DNA of 64,000 nucleotides from Megaleporinus macrocephalus (lineage: Eukaryota > Chordata > Actinopteri > Characiformes > Anostomidae): contig CM038704.1 in assembly GCA_021613375.1 (NCBI GenBank), positions 35,357,488 to 35,421,487 of the forward strand, read 5' to 3'. The number at the start of each line of letters is the position of its first letter. Position 1 is the stretch's first letter. The notes under the pieces were generated by a model. That model was not told the origin of the DNA and did not search any database. It saw nothing but the letters and a program-made list of their open reading frames with translations. Positions 10,166-21,790 of this stretch are shown here, in pieces. Made by a program: the position numbers and the translations under genes.

Positions 10166-12429
10166 TTCACCAGATCTGCAAAATCAGCAGAATCTTGTTC
10201 CACAATTTTAGAAAGTTTTATATAACACTCACTCTAGTTATTCAACATACGAAAAGATTATGAAGAAAACAAGAACTAGTTTAATGAAAAGGCTATATAT
10301 ATTTATTGTTTTCTGTGCTTTGATATAGTTCAAAAAAGGTAACTAAAAAATTCCAAAAATATTTTCCTTAAACAGAAAAATGTATTGGCCTATGGCATAT
10401 TATGCGTCTTAAATACATTGAACATTATAAATAAGAAAGAATCCCAAATAGCATGCTATGCCCTGTTTGACATATAACATTATACTGTATCAGTAACAGA
10501 AAAACCAAAGGGCTTTCTATGCCTTTTAAACAGATATTAGACATTATAAATAACTGTAAACTGCTATGTTACTTAGACAGATATCAAACAACACATTAAA
10601 TAACTGAAAATCTCAAAAGGCACAATATTTTCCTATATCTGTTATTATTATGAGTATTATGAACATTTAATGTGTTAAATTTCAATTATCACTAAAATAC
10701 ACTTGAAAATGGTGATGACATTGGATGCCATTTATTTAAAATCCGTACAGCAGACATCTGTTGATTTTATTTACTAGCTAATAGAAATTGTTATTTTATA
10801 AAGCTGTGAATTTTCCTTGTGAAGTAAAGGTTTTTCTTCTCAGATCTGCACGTGCAATGACTCTTACTGATAAGTGCGGATAGTTTAACTGCGGTTTGGC
10901 GATAGGCGACTTAAACGCAGTTTTAAGTTGCTGGGGGAACAGGCAAGTGGGCAACGGGAATCAGCGAATGCATGCTTAAAGATTGCAAGATCAAAAAAGC
11001 GCAAATATTTCACTTGCGGGCAGAGAGCAGCTGACGGCATTGCACTTCACGCGCAAGGAAAAAAAGGGCGGGGTTGGGGGATAGGGCCAAGGCTTAAGGG
11101 TCACGGTTCGCTACTGGCGGTCAGTCACAACACCAGGAGCCATTAGCCAATAGCATTTGCTGACAGAAACAGCCATGAGCCCGCCAACAAACTGTCAAAA
11201 CTACCCACCCTGCCTGACCCCAAACTGTCAAAACCGCCCCAAACTGTCAAAACCACCCCAATTCATTACTGGAGCACAAAAATTTCACTTGAGCACAGAG
11301 AGCACCAAATGACTGTGATCAAATATTAAATAGCATCTGTTTCCTTGGTCAGTATGTTTGGTTCAATATCCAGAGGTTACACCTGAAAAAGTATATTTGT
11401 TTACATCAGTAGTATGTACTGATTTTAATACAAACAACTATGAACGCCAGCTACTTATGTTGTATTTATAGGGTGATTCTGGTTGGAAGGCTGCAGAAAG
11501 TGCTTTCAGCTTTCAGGAGACTTTATACAAGTGCTCTTTCTTTCAGATCTCCTTAGGATATTAAACAAGACTCTGCCCTTTTTGTTCATGTTCATTGTTT
11601 TAATACTGTTTTTTGTGTTTTTATCATAAATGTAATTAGGCCAATTCTAGCTTTCTGGGGCCTTAAGCAGGATTTTGCTTGATTTTCCATAAAATCAAAG
11701 ACTAACTATTACCTGTGTTGAATTGAAAAGGTCCATTCCTATCATAAGACACAAGAAAATGTCTATAAGAAACGTTAAAAGTTTAGCATCAAATGTCATC
11801 CTCTAACTCTGCAACAGCGTCTTCAGCAGTGAAAAGCAGCACCAATGTTGATCATTCTTTTGTTTACTGCTGAATGTGGTTTCATGCCGAGAGCAGGGAG
11901 AAGTGGCGGTCGCTCACAAAGAGCTTCAGCTATCGTTGCATTTATCTTAATCATTAACGACCTAACCTGGAGTATCACCATCAACATGATTGACAAGAGG
12001 TTATAAGACAGAATCGTGGAGGCACGACTTCTTCATCTCCTGATCTCCTTCATCAGTTGGACTGATTCCACTGCTTGCTACAGTGCCTCATCAGGTACAA
12101 AGTGGTATTACAACACAGGATGGGACTATGTTAACTTCAGCAGATATTTCTGAAACACTATACAAACTAAAAGTTTAAGGTAATTTTGGAATGATTTAAA
12201 ACTAATTTTACACATTGCTTATTTTAAATATGCTGATACAACTATATAAAAAACCATACCATCCAAAACATCCTCACTCCATCCTGATGACATGTAAAGT
12301 CTGTTTAGTTTACCAGCTAACAAAATCAATCCATTAGCACCAATGGCTTATGTGCTCTTAGAATTGTCCTTAGACTGAGTTTAGAAAACTGACGATATGA
12401 TGTTCTTACTTTATGTTGCTTTTTATGTC
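10166..12429. other. Intergenic, with a GC-richer island
   Basis: No gene is supported. The stretch 10840-11290 is noticeably GC-richer. It holds three copies of a short CAAACTGTCAAAAC motif in 11187-11265 spaced by CC-rich DNA, and the words ATTTCACTTG(A/C)G...CAGAGAGCA occur on both sides of it (11010 and 11283). This looks like part of an unnamed repeat. The rest is AT-rich. Confidence 0.45.
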
Positions 12430-12615
12430 CTTTTACTTTAGGGGCTGTTCCCAGATGATGGGAGCATTTACAATTTGCATGAGAGACAAAGCTTTATGAT
12501 TGTTTTGATGGGATGACACCCGTGCCCGATGAGGTGTCACAGGGGATCTGTTTTAGACAAACATGAGCACCTGCATCTGTGAGGGACTTTAGAGAGGACG
12601 AGAGTCGTCGCATTG
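12430..12615 (+). promoter_or_regulatory. Divergent octamer promoter and exon 1 of copy 3
   Basis: The octamer ATTTGCAT (12473-12480) is followed by GAGAGACAAAGCT, the same words that follow it in the other copies. The downstream part is diverged: there is no clear CTATATC, and the exon ends in a different sequence at the donor GGTAAGCATC (GT at 12616). This matches copy 3 having the most diverged protein of the array. Exon 1 extent is inferred. Confidence 0.5.
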
Positions 12616-14230
12616 GTAAGCATCTTTCTCTGTTCTGTCTGGCTTTGTACTGTATATTTATACTGAATTAAGAGTTGCAGAATATTGCCACAGTCAAATT
12701 TGCTATCTGTTTAATTGTAATTTACTTCTTGTAATTTACTGTTTTTACATGTACATACAAAAGAGTAATCTGTAGATATGTAAAAAACTTGTCACCAGAA
12801 CTGTTTAGTAAATGTTTAAGATTATATTAAATAAATCTAATGTTTTTGGTGGATGTCTAACTGCTGTTAAAAATCATGTTAAAAACATGAATAAGTAAAA
12901 AAAGGAAAAAAGTTAACAGTGAGCCTATTTTGCTGGCAGGTTCTCAGTCAAGCAATAAAAAATACTATATTCTACATAACAAGCTAAGCAAACAGTTCAG
13001 TATAAGCTCCTACTAATGCTATGTCATTTAAAACATGTATAGAAAAATAACAAATAAGGATTTTAAAAAGACTCATGTAATTTGCTGTGCCGTCCACAGC
13101 CTCGCGATAAAAAGTTGCTACTTCTATTTACATAACTAAACACGTATGTGTCTCTGATTGGATAATTACTGCAATGAGCAGCTTCTCATTCCTTAAACAA
13201 CCAAGCTAAAAGATGTATCCTGCAGTCTTGTGTTTCAGAAGCATCAAATTATTGTCCTGTTTCAAGCAAAGAAAACAACTAAAGCGGAAATGACTCGAAT
13301 TAGGTTCAGAACTGTCCAATGGACTTACTAAATCCTGGAAGGAGAGTGGAGAACCATTTACTCCTCAAAAGAAATTTTGTCAAAAATACAAATTCTTAAT
13401 GAGTGTAACTGGAGATGATTTGAATTTCATAACGATATTTTGATATTTTCGTACACCCCTACTGTAAACACAGTCGGGTACAAATGTTTGCACACCGCTG
13501 GTCACATTCCATGTTGTGGCTGATGTGCTAAGTGTAAATAAAATGATACATTCCCTCCTGGGGTCACATATCTACACACTTTGATGCATAATTATTGATT
13601 ATTTACTGAATTTAAAATATCGAAAGGTATATACAAACCAAAATTTGGCCTGTGCAAAGTATGTTTCAGTATGTTAATCTCAGTGAACAAAAAATCCCCC
13701 AAAAAATCTGAAAAATGTCAGACGTATTAACATAGCTTTCAGTTAGAAAATTAATAAAATGTGTAATATGGAACTTTTTTACATATACACATGCTTTGTG
13801 TCTACTCAAAATATTATGACATGACAGCAGTGCAAAGCGGTCACATTTTCTACTTACAAACATAAATAATAAGTCATTTACATGTACTAACCCATGACCC
13901 CTGTTCTTAATTTAGCCTCCTTTTCCCAAATGAATAATTTACTATCAGATTAGGAATTTTTTTTTTGTTCCTCTAATGTTTAACCCAAGTTGCCAAACAT
14001 GTGCATGCACGTGTGTGTGTGTAAAACAGCCACAAAAACTTTTTCAACACATTGAAGCATATTTTCTCTGCATTTCTCCTTATTCTGTGTTCATGTTACA
14101 TTAAAATAGGGTGAAGGAGCCAGGTTACTAATGCTGCATCTGCCTCTAGTGTGTAGTCACCTGTAGGTCAAGGTGATACACATGGTCTTGAGTTGTTTAC
14201 TGCTTGCTTGTTTCCTCTTTCTTTCTGCAG
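12616..14230 (+). other. 5'-leader intron of copy 3
   Basis: Runs from the inferred donor to the acceptor CTTTCTGCAG, which ends 9 nt before the ATG at 14240. Around 13470-13860 the sequence has words typical of degraded DNA transposons (GTACAAATGTTTGCACACC), but I cannot define ends. Confidence 0.45.
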
Positions 14231-14239
14231 GACAGAAAA

Positions 14240-15133
14240 ATGAACGGCACCCTCACTAACTCAACGATTTACTCAAATGAATGGGTTTTCTTGATCTCAC
14301 CTGTTTTCGTCATATCCCTCCATGTTACCAATTTCTTCCTGGGCTTTCCTCTGAACGTCTACATCATCATCCTTTACTTCCCCAGCCGTGGTGTAATGGA
14401 CGGCTCTGATGTTTTCAGTTGGAACCAGGCTGTTGTTGAGATGTTTTTTGTGCTCTTGGGGCTTTTCGAATGTCTGTTTAGCCTAAAATTGTGCTTTTTG
14501 GAAGCTTTGGGTTTTCTTCTCGGCGCCACCTTCTCCTCTCGCTGTCTGTTCCAGTGCTGCGTGTGTCTGGAGCGCTACCTGGCCGTGGTCCACCCCATAA
14601 CCTTCCTGAGGTACAAGCCACTCCGTTATCGGGCCGCATGCTCCCTCGTGACCTGGATGTGTGCGCTAGCAAATGGTGTTGTTGGCTTCTGTACATTTCC
14701 TTATATGCCCTATCACGTTTTCTCAGCACTGTACCTCCTCGTTTTTACTGTGGAGGTCTTCTGTTGTGTGTCGATCCTGAGAAGGCTGAAGGATCCAGGA
14801 CCACGGGGCAGAGAGAGCGAAGAAAAAAAGATTAGTGAAGCCAAAAAGAAAGCATTTCAAGTAGTGTCAGTTAACCTGCTGTTGTTTTTGATACAAACTA
14901 TCCCCACTGCTGTTGTATTCAGCCTTTATAATATGTTGTCTATGTATGACTTCACCATGGCTGTAGTGATCTTTCTGGCTGTCAACACTGCTACTGGGTT
15001 TTTACAGCCAGTCTTTGTGCTCCATAAAGCTGGTATACTATCAGGTGTTTGGGCTCTAATGAAGGGAACATCCTTCCTCACCTGTTGTCTTAGGTGTGGT
15101 ACAAAAAAATCAACACCAATTTCTAAAAGTTAA
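14240..15133 (+). CDS. Class A GPCR, array copy 3 (divergent)
   Basis: A 297-residue receptor. ATG 14240 is chosen because a splice acceptor lies just upstream and it aligns with the family start M-N-G-T-L-T-N-S-T; the in-frame codons before it are intronic. It has an N-terminus about 7 residues longer than its relatives, E68 in TM2, C85 at the TM3 start, ERY 111-113 and LAVVHP, a PRGRESEEKK third-loop segment unlike the others, and QPVFVL at the end of TM7. The C-tail is unique (GILSGVWALMKG..., with cysteines in LTCCLRC and a Ser/Thr/Lys-rich end). It keeps the whole family core, so it is likely functional but the most divergent paralogue. Confidence 0.88.
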   Translation: MNGTLTNSTIYSNEWVFLISPVFVISLHVTNFFLGFPLNVYIIILYFPSRGVMDGSDVFSWNQAVVEMFFVLLGLFECLFSLKLCFLEALGFLLGATFSSRCLFQCCVCLERYLAVVHPITFLRYKPLRYRAACSLVTWMCALANGVVGFCTFPYMPYHVFSALYLLVFTVEVFCCVSILRRLKDPGPRGRESEEKKISEAKKKAFQVVSVNLLLFLIQTIPTAVVFSLYNMLSMYDFTMAVVIFLAVNTATGFLQPVFVLHKAGILSGVWALMKGTSFLTCCLRCGTKKSTPISKS

Positions 15134-17044
15134 TGAAAAGTGTTGTTATGCTGGACAACTTTTTTTTGCATGTGTAATGGGGAGGTCTAGACCTGGTTTG
15201 GATCTAATCTAAACATACTTTAGCAATTTTTTTTTTAATTTAAACCCTTTAAAAGTTTATTTTGATTGTTTTCTAAAATGGATTTGCCAGTGTAACTAAA
15301 CAGAACACTGTTCTTTATCTTAACCTTTTCTCGGTGTTAAAACTAGTATAGAGCTGCATTTAAATATATAGACTTCAAAGAAATAAGTGAACATTTAAAA
15401 AAACGACTATTTTTAGGCCTGGAATAAGAATGCCTCAATATCCAAATATCATATTGACACATTTTGCAAAGAAAAGCACCTCAGCTCACAACTCAGATTA
15501 TTTTTTAACTCTGTTTAAAGTGTGGTGCAACTGGATTAGTAGATAAATTGTAATTAAACCCAAATTGAACCGTGTTGAACTGTGCTACCTGTGTTGGTGC
15601 ATCCCACTTATTAATTTGAAATGTTAAATGTTTAAACGTTTTTTTTCCTGATTAAATTCTGCTTGGTAAATGAAACAGTTTGCAAAAATTATTTTCTTTC
15701 AGTGGTAAATGTGTTAAATAAACAAATAAATAAATAATAAATATAAATAATAGAAGACATTAAATAGATCACCCTGCATTATCCTAGGCCTGTAAGTCAA
15801 ACAGGCTGTGTTGGGAGGACAAAATGAAAATATCTGCCATAGAAGGAGAAATAATAGGAGCTACTTTTACTGTTTTTGAAATAAAACCCTTCACTTGATG
15901 GCCAATCTAATGATTATTCAGTGCCTCATTCTCACATTGGTCACTGTGCAGGTAATAACCTGGTCAAATGACTTGGCATTGGTACAAAGCTACAGAGAGA
16001 CAATACACAGAGAGAGCTACAGGTGAAAACATATAAGACATCTCTGTTGGCTGCCAGACTAGAGCTTTACAGCTGCTATACTTGTTCTTTGTGCAGGATT
16101 CTAAAAGTGTGACTGGTTACGGATAATGGGAATACTCCGCCATCAATAACGAAGAATTTGTGATTTAACCTGTAAAAATATTACATGATATAGGCAATAC
16201 ATTGGTTTTACTATATTTTTCATGAAAGAAAATCAAGCGTTATGTTTATGCATTATTTATAAAACAGTGTTCCAAATAATGGTTTAGTTAGGGTTTTTTT
16301 TTTTTGAATGTTTGCCCAATCAGGTTTGAAAATTCCCCCAGTTGGTCACTATCTTGCTGGGGGCAATTTTATGTCCTAATCTTCCAGTGAGTTTTCAGAT
16401 GAAGTTTAAGCAGTTTGGGTTTAAAGTAACATTTCTATCAAACCTATATTATTCATTTTAAACCCATAATATTCATATTTTTGAATATCAATTTGAATAT
16501 GTAAATATTTAGAAATATTAATTTCTGATTTTAAATTTCATTTTGACTATTTTTTTTACATAAGACTAATTCTTATTCCCTCAAACCCCTCGAATCAGCA
16601 AAAAAAACCAAAAAAACAGTCAACAGTGAACTGCCATAGTTTAGCATTCCCTCACAGCAATTTAGCATTTCTTTGCAATAATGTGTGGAGTAACATGCAG
16701 CGCAACCCTTTAAGCATTTACCTCAACATTAAAAAGTTGTGACTTTGAACCCTGGTGATGCCTCAGCCATCCCACCATGTGCCACCTAATACATAAAAAC
16801 AATTCAATATTATTTACCTAACCTACAATTACTGTCTCAAATAAGCTCACACATCTATGAGTGGCTGTTTTTAATTGTTCCAGTGATATAGTGTTCCAGA
16901 ATATAGAATAAGGCTTGGAAATGAAGGACAATATTAAATCGATTACAATTGAGAATTTGTTATAGACGTCAAATTCGATCTTAGAATAGTTAGAATAGTT
17001 CTTAAAGAACCTGAGAACATTTAGAAAACTGTATTAATTTTATC
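15134..17044. other. Intergenic, no gene seen
   Basis: AT-rich sequence. An AAATAAATAAATAATAAATATAA run lies near 15720-15750. No coding frame or element is recognised. Confidence 0.6.
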
Positions 17045-17264
17045 TGTAACTTTTAGTTTGTGTTCACAGGCTGTACAAGAACAAGTACATTGTGTACTAG
17101 ATTTGCATTAAAGCCAGAGCTGTATGGTTATTGATGTGACAGGACAATAATAACATGAATGGATGAGGTTCCATCTATATCAATATAATTACCACACAAA
17201 TGCACACCTGCACCTGAGAGAGAAGACTGGAAACTCTCAGACAGTTGAAAGCCCTCCTGAATCT
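17045..17264 (+). promoter_or_regulatory. Octamer promoter and exon 1 of copy 4
   Basis: Closely related to the module at 6840. It has the octamer at 17101-17108, GTGACAGGACAATAATAACA, TATA-like CTATATC (core 17176-17180, 75 bp from the octamer), and ACCACACAAATGCACACCTG. The leader ends at CTGAATCT with donor GTAAGAATC (GT at 17265). The upstream words TATCTGTAAC and GTTCACAGGCTGTACAAG are also shared with the 6840 copy. Confidence 0.7.
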
Positions 17265-18899
17265 GTAAGAATCTCCTTTCTCTTTTCAGTTCAGTATTCA
17301 ACAAAATGTGTTATAGATTACTGCAATCAAAAAACTCTTTATTACTTGTCATGTTTAGATTATTTCTATATTTATTTCCTATGATGTGGATATATATGCA
17401 TATATGGATATTGCAGTCTGTACAATGTGAAGTGATCTGTATTCTCAGGGGGGATTTAAAGATCCATTTCTGGTGCATATAGTCTCTTCTGTGTATGACT
17501 AATATATTTAGCTGGATAACTATGCTTTCTGTAGGCTCAAGACTAAGAAAAAGCTGTTGAAGCTAAAAGGTGGAAAGTTGTGAAAAGTTACCCTTACCTA
17601 ACTTAATACAGCATTATTTGAAAATGAGTGTTTTTAGCTGTTGGGCTCCCCCTACTGTTGCGGAGTGTAATTCAGTTCTACTCCACTGTCGTAAATACAG
17701 AGCTCATTTCGAGCCCCTCATGTTCTGCTGTTCAGAGCTTAAGTTAAAGAATCCGACTTCCCTTCATGTACATGCATGTTAAACTGGTATATGGATTCTA
17801 CAGATTACTCTCACTATTTTGGTCATTTCTAACTGTTATTTCTGAGTGTAATCTGTAGCGTCCGTATGCCCGTTATGCACATGCACGCAAAGAGGAGACT
17901 GATTCTGTCTGGGAATTGAAATTCAGCAAAACACCAGTAAAGACAACATGAGAGAAGAAAGAAGCATGTGGACTTACAATGAGAAAAATAAGTATTTGAA
18001 CACTTTGCGACTTTGCAAGTTCTCCCACTTAGAAATCATGGAAGGGTCTGAAATTTTTATCTTAAGTGCATGTCCACTGTGAGAGAATCTAAAAAAAATC
18101 CAGAAATCATGATTTTTTATTCATTTAGTTGTGTGTTACTGATGCAAAACTCTGTAAGATAGGTGAGGTTACAGCCTACGTCTATCATAGGTAACATTAG
18201 CGGAAATTAATACTCTGCTGTTGTTGTTTTTCCCTTAGCCGGAGACTGTCTCACGTCCTTTAATCTCTTTTAACTCTCATCAATGAGTCCTATGGTCTCT
18301 TGCTCAGTCACTCTCGTTTTTACTTTTCCTCGCTTCCTCTGACTTCTTCTTCTGTCTCTTCTCAGTCTCTGCCATGATGTTCATGCATTGAACTTATTCA
18401 TATGACTAGCTGAAGATCTGTAGTTGGCATGTGATGTGGTGCCATAACGCATTGCACAGTTATCTCAAGAGGTGTTCCAGGCCTGGAGGAACAATAACAA
18501 AATAAAATTGTTCCATATATTATTTTATTCCACCACACATTTTAGTTAGACAGGTGGGAATACACACAGACAGCAGAGGGCGAAATAATTTTTACTGCGG
18601 TTCGGAAATGCATGCTTATCATTAACTAGCTTTGTTCATGTGTGAAGGTGGTTCCTTGAGCTCCCTGAATCTCTTCTTCACAATTTGAGCCACTTAATCT
18701 CGGCATCCTGGAAAACTGCTGTTACACTTATGCGAAAAGTTTCACCCACAACCCCACAACCCCCCAAGTGGCCAGCTCATATAACGCAATGGCAATTCAT
18801 TGGAGGCCGGGGGGGTGCTGACTGAAAACCACTGGCCTTAAAGAAATAAAAAAACAAAACATAATTAGCATTACATTGAACAGTTTAATATCGCAAAAA
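17265..18899 (+). other. 5'-leader intron of copy 4, first part
   Basis: The intron runs 17265-20351 and is about 3.1 kb, longer than in the other copies, partly because a gypsy fragment sits in it. I see no gene in this first part. Confidence 0.5.
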
Positions 18900-19500
18900 G
18901 ATTGACATGGGGAAGATCTGGGCAGTCACAGAGTGGCCTCTTCCCAACACCATAAGGATGCTATAGAGTTTCTTAGGGTTCACAAACTTCTACCGTACTT
19001 TATCCGAGGCTTCAGCTCCGTTGCGGCCCCCTTCATCAGCTAGCTTTAGGGGAAACCCAAGTCATTGTCCTGGAGCCCAGCAGCAGAAGCAGCCTTTGCG
19101 ATCCTAAAAATTCCACTCATTCGGTCGATGTGGAAGTAGATGCCTCCAACACTGGGGTCGGAGCCATCCTCTTCCAACACCATAGCTCTCCAGAGAAGCT
19201 CCATCCATGCGCCTTCTTCTCCCAGAAACTCAGCCCCAAGGAGCAGAATTATGATGTGGGGAACGGGCAGTTGCTGGCCGTCAAAACAGCTCTCGAGAAG
19301 TGGACACACTGGCTGGAGAGGGCTCGGCATCCATTCATCATCTTCACTGACCACAAGAACCTAGAATACATTAAAGCATTCGCCAAGCGCGTTGGGCCTT
19401 TTTCTTCACCAGATTTGATTACACCCTCACCTACCGTCCAGGATCTCGAAATTCCAAGGCTGATACACTGTAGAGCAGCAGAGCTCAACACAGAGATCGT
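18900..19500 (+). mobile_element. Ty3/gypsy pol fragment (RT end and RNase H)
   Basis: The + strand first shows a reverse-transcriptase tail resembling FLGFTNFYR (about 18970-18995). It then continues into an RNase H domain: [13 protein letters not shown] with the first catalytic Asp, [19 protein letters not shown]-like [13 protein letters not shown], and [10 protein letters not shown] (about 19130-19370). This order is diagnostic of gypsy-type pol. The two parts are out of frame, and no gag, integrase or LTR is visible, so it is a fragment. It lies in the intron of copy 4 on the same strand. Confidence 0.85.
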
Positions 19501-20351
19501 GGGTTTGGTCCTGGCCAGCTGCATAGCTGTCCTCCTTTTCCCCCTTTCCTACTTTTATTTTCTACATTCTCTTAAAAGCTCTTACACCACTCTTAGCACA
19601 TTTTCAAGCCTTTTGGTGAGCACACACACCCTTTTTCAAGCCCAACTTTATTTTGTGGCCTTACATCTTTTCACTCGGTTCCTCCCTCCCCCTGTCCCAT
19701 GACACCCCCTCCACCAAACTTTACTGTTGGCACTATATATTCCAGTAGCGCTATCCTGGATTCATCCATCAAACCCAGATTAATCCATCAAACTGCCAGG
19801 TCAGCATGATTGGTCTCTGCAGAGGACATGTTTTCACTGCTCCATCAACCACGGACACCCAGAGCGCCATGACAGCACCATGTTTAAAGTTACTGAGCTC
19901 TTCAGTATGACCCTACTGTCTACTGTCAGTGTTTGTCTATGGAGATTGCATAAGTATATGTTTATTTTATACATCTGTCAGCAAAAAGTGTGGCCCAAAC
20001 ACCTGAACTCAACTTCAGCTGCTGGATTAAAGGCCATCCACATTAGTTAAACAAATTTTGCTATCAAAATTAGGAAGTGACACAGGAATATTTTGAGAAA
20101 AGGTTCTGGAGGGTGTACGTGTCACTGACTGTAAATACAGGTCATAGTCTAAGCAGGTTTCAGTTAGTTGTTAGTAGTTTTATGCCATTACTCTTTCACA
20201 AGATTTAAATCTGTGTTTAATGTGAAAGGACTTAATGCATGGTGTTGTGAAGTAAGAGTATGCCTAACAACTAGGATGAAATCAGAAAATCAGCCCAAGG
20301 CCTTCAGTGAATTACTGCCCTTTTTATGTCATTCTGCTCTTCTTTTTCTAG
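19501..20351 (+). other. 5'-leader intron of copy 4, last part
   Basis: Continues to the acceptor TCTTTTTCTAG, whose final G is at 20351. The open frame running to 19702 after the gypsy RNase H is read-through of non-conserved sequence. No other feature is seen. Confidence 0.5.
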
Positions 20352-20360
20352 GACCTCAAC

Positions 20361-21244
20361 ATGAACACCACTTTCACAAACTCAACTGAATTGGCTGTCT
20401 GGCAGAACTCAGTCTTGGCCATCATTACCATATCCATCTATATTGTCAATTTATTTCTGGGCCTTCCTCTTAATATCTGCATCATCATCCTTCTCTTCCC
20501 CAGCCGTGGTGTAATGGAGGCCTCTGATGTTTTTAGCTGGTACCAGGCGATTTCTGACATGTTGTTTGTGCTCTTGGGGCCTTGCCACACCCTGTGTAGC
20601 ATACAGTTAAAATTGTGCTTCTTTGAAGCTGCAGGTTTCATCTTCGGCATCTGTTTGTCCTCACGCTGTCTGTTCCAGTGTTGCGTGTGTTTGGAGCGTT
20701 ACCTGGCTGTGGTCCACCCCGTAACCTTCCTGAGGTACAAACCACTCGTTATCGGGTTGTGTGCTCCATCACAGCCTGGATGTGTTCACTAGCAATTCGC
20801 ATCACCTGCTTATGCACATTTCCTAATATGCCCTACAACATTTTCTCAGTTATTTACCTCCTCGTATTGACTGTGGGTTTCTTCTGCTGTGTGTCAATCC
20901 TGAGAAAGCTGAGGCATCCAGGGCCGAGAGATGTGGAGAGCAATGGTGAGATGAATGCTGCTAAAAAGAAGGCCTTTCAAGTAGTCTCTGTTAATTTGCT
21001 GTCATTTCTTGTTCAAAATATCCCGATATCTGTGGCCTTTGGTCTTCAGCACAATCTGTCAGAGTATGAATTCAACATGTTGGCAACAATCGGTTTGGCA
21101 GTCAACATAGTTACAGAGCTTTTGCGGCCGGTCTATGTGCTCCACAGAGCTGGTAAACTGCCACTGATACTGTCTAAACCTTTCTCCTCCTGTTGTATTA
21201 GTGCTGGGCCAACAAAGTCTGTTCAGCGGACTGTGGCACTATAA
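20361..21244 (+). pseudogene. Class A GPCR, array copy 4 with one 1-nt frameshift
   Basis: All landmarks of an intact copy are present: acceptor plus ATG at 20361, N-S-T sequon, GLPLN, acidic D in TM2, TM3 Cys, ERY, TM6 QNIP, RPVYVL, Cys-Cys tail and a C-terminus ending TVAL. Paralogues read CCACTCCGTTATCGG where this copy reads CCACTCGTTATCGG. One C is missing near 20746, which shifts the frame just after the second intracellular loop and ends translation at about residue 143. The rest of the gene stays open in the next frame to 21244. This is either a very young pseudogene or a polymorphic or assembly error; I cannot tell which. Its promoter module is intact. Confidence 0.85.
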
Positions 21245-21589
21245 ACCAGACGTTTTATACATTTTTTTACATTCCAGTGATTCACTGTATTTGTTCAATG
21301 CATTATTCAGGTTCAGAAAGAACAGAAAAAAATAGACGTGGTAAATGAGCTGTGCATGATACTGTGTTACAAATGTATTCTTCTTTTTGCTGCTTCATTA
21401 AATCATTTGTTTGTTTACTTCTCTACTTATTAAAAACCTTCTGTACACTGAAAAAGTACTGCATGTGTTCACAGCATTTTTTAGATCCTTGTCTCAGGGT
21501 TCCCTGTTGTCCTTGTGCTTATATACCCTCCTTCTTTTTTCCTCGACCCTGTTGAACATTGTGCTATGTGAACTATGAAATTGTGCCCT

Positions 21590-21790
21590 GAGCCATGTGC
21601 CCTGTGCCCTGTGTCCTGTGTCCTGTGAGAGCAGTGATCAGAGCAGTTCGTACTGTTCCTGTACCCTGGGTCGCTCTTGTTCTTGTACCCTGGCCTGTCC
21701 CTGTTCCCCAGGTCGCTCCTGTCCCTGCACCCCAAGCCACTCCTGTCACTGTTCCCCCAGCCACTCCTGTTACAGTTCACTGGGCGGCTG
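21590..21790. repeat. Imperfect GC-rich minisatellite (~24-bp unit)
   Basis: About eight diverged tandem units built on CCTGT(T/C)CC...CC(A/T)GGTCGCTC, preceded by shorter CCTGTGCCCTGTG-type repeats. The unit length is close to a multiple of three, so open frames exist on both strands; I do not regard them as genes. It lies about 350 bp past the stop of copy 4. Confidence 0.65.

Noticed and set aside
14204..14239. Upstream extension of the copy 3 protein (MLVSSFFLQDRK)
   Set aside because: It begins at a TTG, is mostly the polypyrimidine tract and acceptor of the leader intron, and does not align with paralogues.
19500..19702. Continuation of the gypsy RNase H frame as integrase
   Set aside because: The sequence after 19480 shows no zinc-finger or integrase motif; it is read-through.
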